IMG/VR virus record: IMGVR_UViG_3300020207_002598
Location: 1 to 45,752 of that record
DNA: 45,752 nucleotides
Strand: one strand, 5' to 3'
DNA from: a virus
The stretch's first letter is position 1. Each line of letters opens with the position of its first letter. The translations under genes were made by a program, and so were the position numbers. Positions 42,883 through 45,752 of the stretch are shown in pieces. The notes under the pieces were generated by a model. It saw only the letters and a list, made by a program, of their open reading frames with translations. It made no database searches and was not told the origin of the DNA.

Positions 42883-43179
42883 ATGGTACGCGCTATTGAT
42901 ATGAAATATTACGCCCTTGAACCCCTGAACGAAATCCTTGGTAACAAGAAGATTACCCGAGGCCAAGCAATGAAGAAAGTGTGGGCGCACATTGACAAGT
43001 ACAATCTGAAGGGCGTTGAAGGCGACACGGCCAAGTACAAGGGGAAGACATACAAAGGCGGTCAAGTCATTTTCGTCGGAGATGACCCAATTCTAAAGGA
43101 AATCTGCAAAGGCAAAAAGAAAATTGTCATGTTTGAATTAACCGCTTACATGAACAACTACCTTGAAAGCGCTGAATGA
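42883..43179 (+). CDS. SWIB/MDM2-domain protein
   Basis: 98 aa, almost wholly one domain: LEPLNEILGNKKITR (12-26), the helix AMKKVWAHIDKYNLKG (29-44), an 18-residue Gly/Lys insert, DPILKEICKG (68-77) and VMFELTAYMNNYL (82-94). This follows the SWIB pattern L..ilG...itR.e..k.vW.yIk.n.L...D..Lk.i.g...v.mfel. SWIB domains are typical of eukaryotic SWI/SNF factors and chlamydiae, where they touch chromatin-linked proteins. Own promoter, leaderless start. Could work with the SET module and protamine-like protein. Confidence 0.75.
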   Translation: MVRAIDMKYYALEPLNEILGNKKITRGQAMKKVWAHIDKYNLKGVEGDTAKYKGKTYKGGQVIFVGDDPILKEICKGKKKIVMFELTAYMNNYLESAE

Positions 43180-43188
43180 GGGAACAAC

Positions 43189-43356
43189 ATGGCTAGGGTG
43201 AATACAGGCAAGGTAATGCACTTGCATGTACTCACGGGTGCTGAAAGAGATGCCCTTACTCCAACCAAAGGAATGATAATTTACAACAGTACTACTAACA
43301 AGTTGAACTTTTACAACGGCTCGAATTGGAGAGCCGTTGATGATAGTGCTGTCTGA
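43189..43356 (+). CDS. Tiny fibre-like peptide
   Basis: 55 aa starting MARVNTGKV, GAGGGAAC upstream, nine bases after the SWIB stop. GMIIYNSTTNKLNFYNGSNW (28-47) is the strand-loop unit seen repeatedly in viral tail fibres and their adhesin tips. Here it stands alone as a free peptide, perhaps a fibre cap or trimerisation tag. Confidence 0.6.
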   Translation: MARVNTGKVMHLHVLTGAERDALTPTKGMIIYNSTTNKLNFYNGSNWRAVDDSAV

Positions 43357-43410
43357 GGAAAGTTCATAACCAGTAGCATTATCCGAGAATTGCCCTAAGT
43401 ACTATGCACC

Positions 43411-43506
43411 GGGGCGAGGGTTAGCATCAAGTACGAAGGGTACGGGTTTTCGGTTGCTCGTGGACACCTCCTTTCTTCCAGTCCAAGCATTTCTCCCCCT
43501 CGCCCC
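43411..43506 (+). ncRNA. Candidate structured RNA upstream of tRNA-Arg
   Basis: GGGGCGAGGG (43411-43420) pairs perfectly with CCCTCGCCCC (43497-43506). Inside are GTAC-GAAGG-GTAC and TGGAC with GTCCA hairpins. The stretch has no reading frame with support and is GC-rich against an AT-rich flank. A packaging RNA, regulatory RNA or leader are possible; transcription itself is not proven. Confidence 0.45.
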
Positions 43507-43514
43507 ACCTATTC

Positions 43515-43520
43515 TTTATG
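43515..43520 (+). promoter_or_regulatory. Promoter box of the tRNA gene
   Basis: TTTATG at -31 to -26 of the first tRNA base, followed by ACCGACCTGAAGG. Because a tRNA has a known 5' end, this copy helps to fix the spacing of the whole promoter set. Confidence 0.6.
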
Positions 43521-43545
43521 ACCGACCTGAAGGTACCGTAAGGTT

Positions 43546-43622
43546 GGCCTTATAGTGTAATTTGGATATCACTCCGGCTTGCGGAGCCGGTAATCGGGGT
43601 TCAAATCCCCGTAGGGCCGCCA
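43546..43622 (+). tRNA. tRNA-Arg (anticodon GCG)
   Basis: Acceptor stem GGCCTTA/TAGGGCC, D-arm GTG...CAC, anticodon stem CCGGC/GCCGG with loop TTGCGGA (anticodon GCG, reads CGC/CGU), variable TAAT, T-arm CGGGG-TTCAAAT-CCCCG, discriminator G, and an encoded CCA (43620-43622). No intron. CGC and CGT codons are heavily used in the protamine-like gene, so the tRNA may support its translation. It also lies beside the recombinase operon and may be the integration target. Confidence 0.93.
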
Positions 43623-43641
43623 TATTCAACATGTAATTTGA

Positions 43642-43653
43642 TAAACTAGTTTA
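43642..43653. repeat. 12-bp palindrome next to the tRNA
   Basis: TAAACTAGTTTA is a perfect palindrome 20 bases after the tRNA. Could be an operator or part of a recombination site for the nearby serine recombinase. Confidence 0.35.
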
Positions 43654-43668
43654 ACGAATAACAAATTG

Positions 43669-43703
43669 CCCGGAAGCCTCCCGGGCCGGCGCGTACTTCC
43701 GGG
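43669..43703. terminator. Strong GC-rich hairpin downstream of the tRNA
   Basis: CCCGGAAG (43669-43676) and CTTCCGGG (43696-43703) pair perfectly around a GC-rich loop. It lies between the plus-strand tRNA and the 3' end of the minus-strand recombinase operon, so it may block transcription from both sides. Confidence 0.5.
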
Positions 43704-43745
43704 TAGGTCATCTTTCAGCCTCTCTCACCTTGCGTGCCGGTCCAC

Positions 43746-44042
43746 CTAATTCAAGAACACAGCGATAGCGCCGTTCACTACAAACCCGACTACTAACAGA
43801 TATTGCGTTATTTTCCAGCGGTATTCGATTTTTCGAATTGAATCCTGAACTAGGGGATTCAAATTATTTCTAAATTCTAAAAACCGCTTTTCTGTTATGG
43901 AATCTAGATTCTGTAAGATATTTTCCAAGTCTTCGCGCATCTCATCGGTCAAGGACACGTTCAGTGTAACTTCGGGTTTGAATGGCCCTGCGCCCTTCGT
44001 TGCACCTTTGGCGAACTCGCCCAGCAAGTCTTTCATGTCCAT
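43746..44042 (-). CDS. Small coiled-coil membrane protein of the recombinase operon
   Basis: 98 aa from ATG 44042 with AGGAGG ten bases upstream. A helical, acidic centre (LTDEMREDLENILQNLDSIT) is followed by a C-terminal membrane helix (ITQYLLVVGFVVNGAIAVFLN). A longer frame to 44117 gives an unlikely N-terminus. Function unknown. Confidence 0.6.
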   Translation of the reverse strand: MDMKDLLGEFAKGATKGAGPFKPEVTLNVSLTDEMREDLENILQNLDSITEKRFLEFRNNLNPLVQDSIRKIEYRWKITQYLLVVGFVVNGAIAVFLN

Positions 44043-44044
44043 AC

Positions 44045-44137
44045 TTATCTTTCCTCCTGATTCAGAATATGGAAGGCAACGAATCCGATAATCGCAAGTC
44101 CAAACAAGAAGTACCAAAATTCTTCAGAAGTGATTAT
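44045..44137 (-). CDS. Possible very small membrane protein with non-standard start
   Basis: Between the recombinase stop and the next gene the minus strand encodes SEEFWYFLFGLAIIGFVAFH plus ILNQEER, a clear membrane helix with a charged end. Its stop lies two bases before ATG 44042. The frame has no ATG or GTG; ATA at 44137 overlaps the recombinase stop, and a TTG gives only about 20 residues. Could be real with a rare start, or decayed. Confidence 0.35.
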   Translation of the reverse strand: MITSEEFWYFLFGLAIIGFVAFHILNQEER

Positions 44138-44997
44138 TCATTCCCCCATTGCATATCTTTTGGGAAGTACTTGAGCATCTTATCCCCATCCAATTCATCC
44201 TCATATACAGCATGTGTTACAATACGCTTCACCTGTTGAGGATACCAACTACCACCAGACCTAGTAGTATAACCACGAGCATTAAGATAAGTAGCAACAC
44301 CAGCATAAGAAGGATTCCTAGCATACTCGCGTAGTATTTCTAATACGATTTCTAGTTCTTGTTGATGGTAATGTAATTTACCTTTCTCGGCGTCATCTTC
44401 TTTTCTAGCGGCATACATACCATAGGGTGTTCTTCCTACCCATTCGTGTTCTTGCTCTTGAAGCCGTTCCATCGCAGTCTTGACTTTGATGATAACCTGC
44501 TTGCGTTCCATGTCATCCATCATGGACTTCATACGGAACATGGCTTCTTGCGTAGGGTCGTCAAGGTCGAGGTCCGGCATAGTGACAAAATGCACATTGA
44601 TGCCCAATGGCCCACGGATATGTTCCTCAACGAAATTGATAGCATCCACGAGGTTACGGCTTAGACGGCTTGGGTCATAGAAGATGACGTCCTTCACATC
44701 TGGGTTCTCCTTGAGGTAGGCCATCATTGCCTTGAACATAGGCCGTTCAAGGTTTTTGCCTGAAACGCCAAAATCACACCACATTGTCGGATATTGAATT
44801 GCCTTGTCAAATTCCTTTTTCGGAATAGCGTGGATTTCGGAAAACCCCTCTTTGTCAAATGGAGGAGGAATCAATTCGATTCCGTGCGTTTCGCATAACC
44901 TAGTAATTCCGAAAACTTGGGTGTCCAGTCCTTCTTCTTGCTTTTTTGTCGAAACCCTACCATATCCGATAGCGCGTGTGGGCCATGTCTTTGCCAT
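44134..44997 (-). CDS. Serine recombinase (resolvase/invertase family)
   Basis: 287 aa. AIGYGRVSTKKQ (9-20) holds the nucleophile Ser16; FYDPSRLSRN is the conserved Arg motif. A recombinase domain (WVGRTPYGMYAARK ... SYAGVATYLNARGYTTRSG) follows. It lacks the long zinc and coiled-coil part of large integrases, so it is intermediate in size. It cuts and rejoins DNA at short sites. Leaderless start set by a box at -30. The neighbouring tRNA and palindromes are candidate sites. Could also be a resolvase for multimers. Confidence 0.9.
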   Translation of the reverse strand: MAKTWPTRAIGYGRVSTKKQEEGLDTQVFGITRLCETHGIELIPPPFDKEGFSEIHAIPKKEFDKAIQYPTMWCDFGVSGKNLERPMFKAMMAYLKENPDVKDVIFYDPSRLSRNLVDAINFVEEHIRGPLGINVHFVTMPDLDLDDPTQEAMFRMKSMMDDMERKQVIIKVKTAMERLQEQEHEWVGRTPYGMYAARKEDDAEKGKLHYHQQELEIVLEILREYARNPSYAGVATYLNARGYTTRSGGSWYPQQVKRIVTHAVYEDELDGDKMLKYFPKDMQWGNE

Positions 44998-45021
44998 ACT
45001 ATGGGCTTAACACAAGTAGGA

Positions 45022-45027
45022 AATAAA
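45022..45027 (-). promoter_or_regulatory. Promoter box of the serine recombinase gene
   Basis: On the minus strand TTTATT at -30 to -25 of ATG 44997, then TCCTACTTGTGTTAAG. It shares the TCCTACTTGT core with the thermosome promoter at the same distance from the start. Confidence 0.65.
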
Positions 45028-45470
45028 GAAAGGGGTCTTTGTGTTAAGGGTATACGGGGTCAGATATACCTACAATCCTTGATTTGGGATTGTTATAAAG
45101 AAGGGACATACCTAGAAGCGCGTTCTAGGGCTTTCAGCGCATAAAGTGGGATAGTTACCCCCCAGACCCCCTACAAGGCCGTACAGGGCGTTTCTCGCAG
45201 TTTTTCCTGATTTACCCCTTCAAGTAGGGGGTATTTGGGGTATTTTTGCCAAAAGGAGCCGTTTCTTTGGTACGAAGAACCAATCGTCATCGAGCCAAGA
45301 GGATTTTCCTATCTAGTTTTCTAGAATCTTCTTTCCATATTGAAATCCTAGGTTTTTGAAAAAACCGTTGTCGTAGTATGGTCGTAGTTCCATACTGTTG
45401 CTAAATGAGGGGTTTTCGGAAATGACTAAATACTAGGGCCATCACAGGTCATTTTACCAAAGGGAGGATT
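45028..45470. other. Dyad-rich non-coding region, candidate origin or recombination site
   Basis: About 440 bases without a supported gene. It holds CCTAGAA-GCGCG-TTCTAGG (45111-45129), ACCCCCTAC (45166-45174) with GTAGGGGGT (45224-45232), GGTTTTT-GA-AAAAACC (45351-45366), and AGTATGG (45375-45381) with CCATACT (45390-45396), plus GTCGTAG twice around 45370-45387. Such clustering is typical of origins, att sites or operators; which one is not decided by the sequence alone. Confidence 0.45.
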
Positions 45471-45476
45471 ACGAAA

Positions 45477-45626
45477 ATGTATACTATCGAATGCTATCTA
45501 GAAAGAATAGGGGATTGGATTCCCTATGCAAAAGCAAAAACAGAACAAGAGGCAAGACAAAAGGCGGCAAATGCATTCCTTAAAACGCGTCATCTTTGTG
45601 TTAGAATCGTGGAGGTTTCACAATGA
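45477..45626 (+). CDS. Small protein, unknown
   Basis: 49 aa, MYTIECYLERIGDWIPYAKA then TEQEARQKAANAFL. Strong GGGAGG site before ATG 45477. A strand followed by an 'EQEARQKA' helix suggests a small alpha-beta fold. The next frame has a like ending (TKEEALAFKKAF), so the two may be paralogues. Confidence 0.6.
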   Translation: MYTIECYLERIGDWIPYAKAKTEQEARQKAANAFLKTRHLCVRIVEVSQ

Positions 45627-45630
45627 CGAC

Positions 45631-45752
45631 ATGGATGGTTCGGTATGGTATAACGCCTATGACGATGAGGATTTCATTGATGAAATGCCCAGCACCGAGT
45701 ATCATTTTCAAACAAAAGAAGAAGCCCTCGCTTTCAAGAAAGCCTTCAATGA
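45631..45752 (+). CDS. Partial gene at window edge, possibly frameshifted
   Basis: The frame MDGSVWYNAYDDEDFIDEMP then STEYHFQTKEEALAFKKAFN runs off the window. Its natural start should be ATG 45623 (GGAGG seven bases upstream, MTTWMVRY), but that ATG is in another frame. A one-base shift near 45646 would join MTTWMVRY to WYNAYDD. Either a sequence error, a programmed shift, or a start at 45631. Confidence 0.45.
   Translation, partial: MDGSVWYNAYDDEDFIDEMPSTEYHFQTKEEALAFKKAFN

Noticed and set aside
43352-43420. GAGGAAAGTTC resembling the conserved block of RNase P RNA
   Set aside because: The string overlaps the stop of the fibre-like peptide and no matching 3' block (ACAGA-type) is found downstream.
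1-45752. CRISPR array or insertion sequence
   Set aside because: No regularly spaced direct repeats and no transposase with terminal repeats were seen; the only recombinase is the serine type at 44134.

Overview
The window reads as most or all of the genome (or provirus) of an archaeal virus-like element. No host backbone genes are visible. Archaeal signs are a group II chaperonin (thermosome), TATA-type boxes placed 25-31 bases before start codons of apparently leaderless genes and before a tRNA gene, and strong GGAGGTGAT-type ribosome sites inside operons. There is no terminase large subunit, portal, tape-measure or baseplate protein that I can recognise. Instead there is a HerA/FtsK-type (A32-like) packaging ATPase, an arginine-rich protamine-like protein, two or three GC3-rich (probably highly expressed) virion proteins, and about a dozen small membrane proteins. 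A tailless, membrane-containing virion is the simplest reading. The host is probably a marine planktonic archaeon, but its lineage cannot be fixed from the sequence.

Layout. (1) 16-16710: an operon dominated by giant multidomain proteins. Three of them (853, 593 and 1281 aa) and a 1480-aa primase-ligase protein are strings of enzymatic modules: HAD phosphatase, MazG-like, Cys-rich, Nudix, AEP primase, ATP-dependent ligase, two JAMM metalloproteases, HD phosphohydrolase, guanylate-kinase-like, DUF5824-like, SET, ART-like. Module borders repeatedly carry a short Asn-Pro motif (NPP, NPG, NPR). They resemble the 'polyvalent proteins' that phages and conjugative elements carry into hosts. (2) 16715-18547: metzincin protease with a membrane anchor, packaging ATPase, and an N-formylglutamate-amidohydrolase-like enzyme. 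(3) 18447-20858: regulators (two ribbon-helix-helix proteins, two tiny zinc ribbons, all minus strand) around the protamine-like gene. (4) 20975-27956: virion proteins, spike/fibre proteins and small membrane proteins. (5) 27959-29776, minus strand: six overlapping small genes, three with zinc-binding cysteines. (6) 29862-33711: fibre-like proteins and two small genes. (7) 33747-43356: thermosome, small Ras/Arf-like GTPase, membrane proteins, a large membrane-anchored protein, a SWIB-domain protein and a tiny fibre-like peptide. (8) 43411-45752: candidate structured RNA, tRNA-Arg(GCG), serine recombinase operon, a dyad-rich non-coding stretch, and two early-type small genes, the last cut by the window edge.

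How the parts may work together (inference): the AEP-ligase protein copies and seals DNA; the arginine-rich protein condenses it; the HerA-like ATPase packs it into a capsid built from the 20975-25772 products and the small membrane proteins; the multidomain proteins may travel in the virion and be cut at the NP linkers by the JAMM or metzincin proteases to release nucleotide-cleaning and host-modifying enzymes; the thermosome helps folding; the serine recombinase next to the tRNA gene could integrate the element. A six-copy promoter family (TTTATG box at about -30, often followed by CCTAC(T/C)TG) ties together the tRNA, thermosome, SWIB, recombinase and zinc-ribbon operons.
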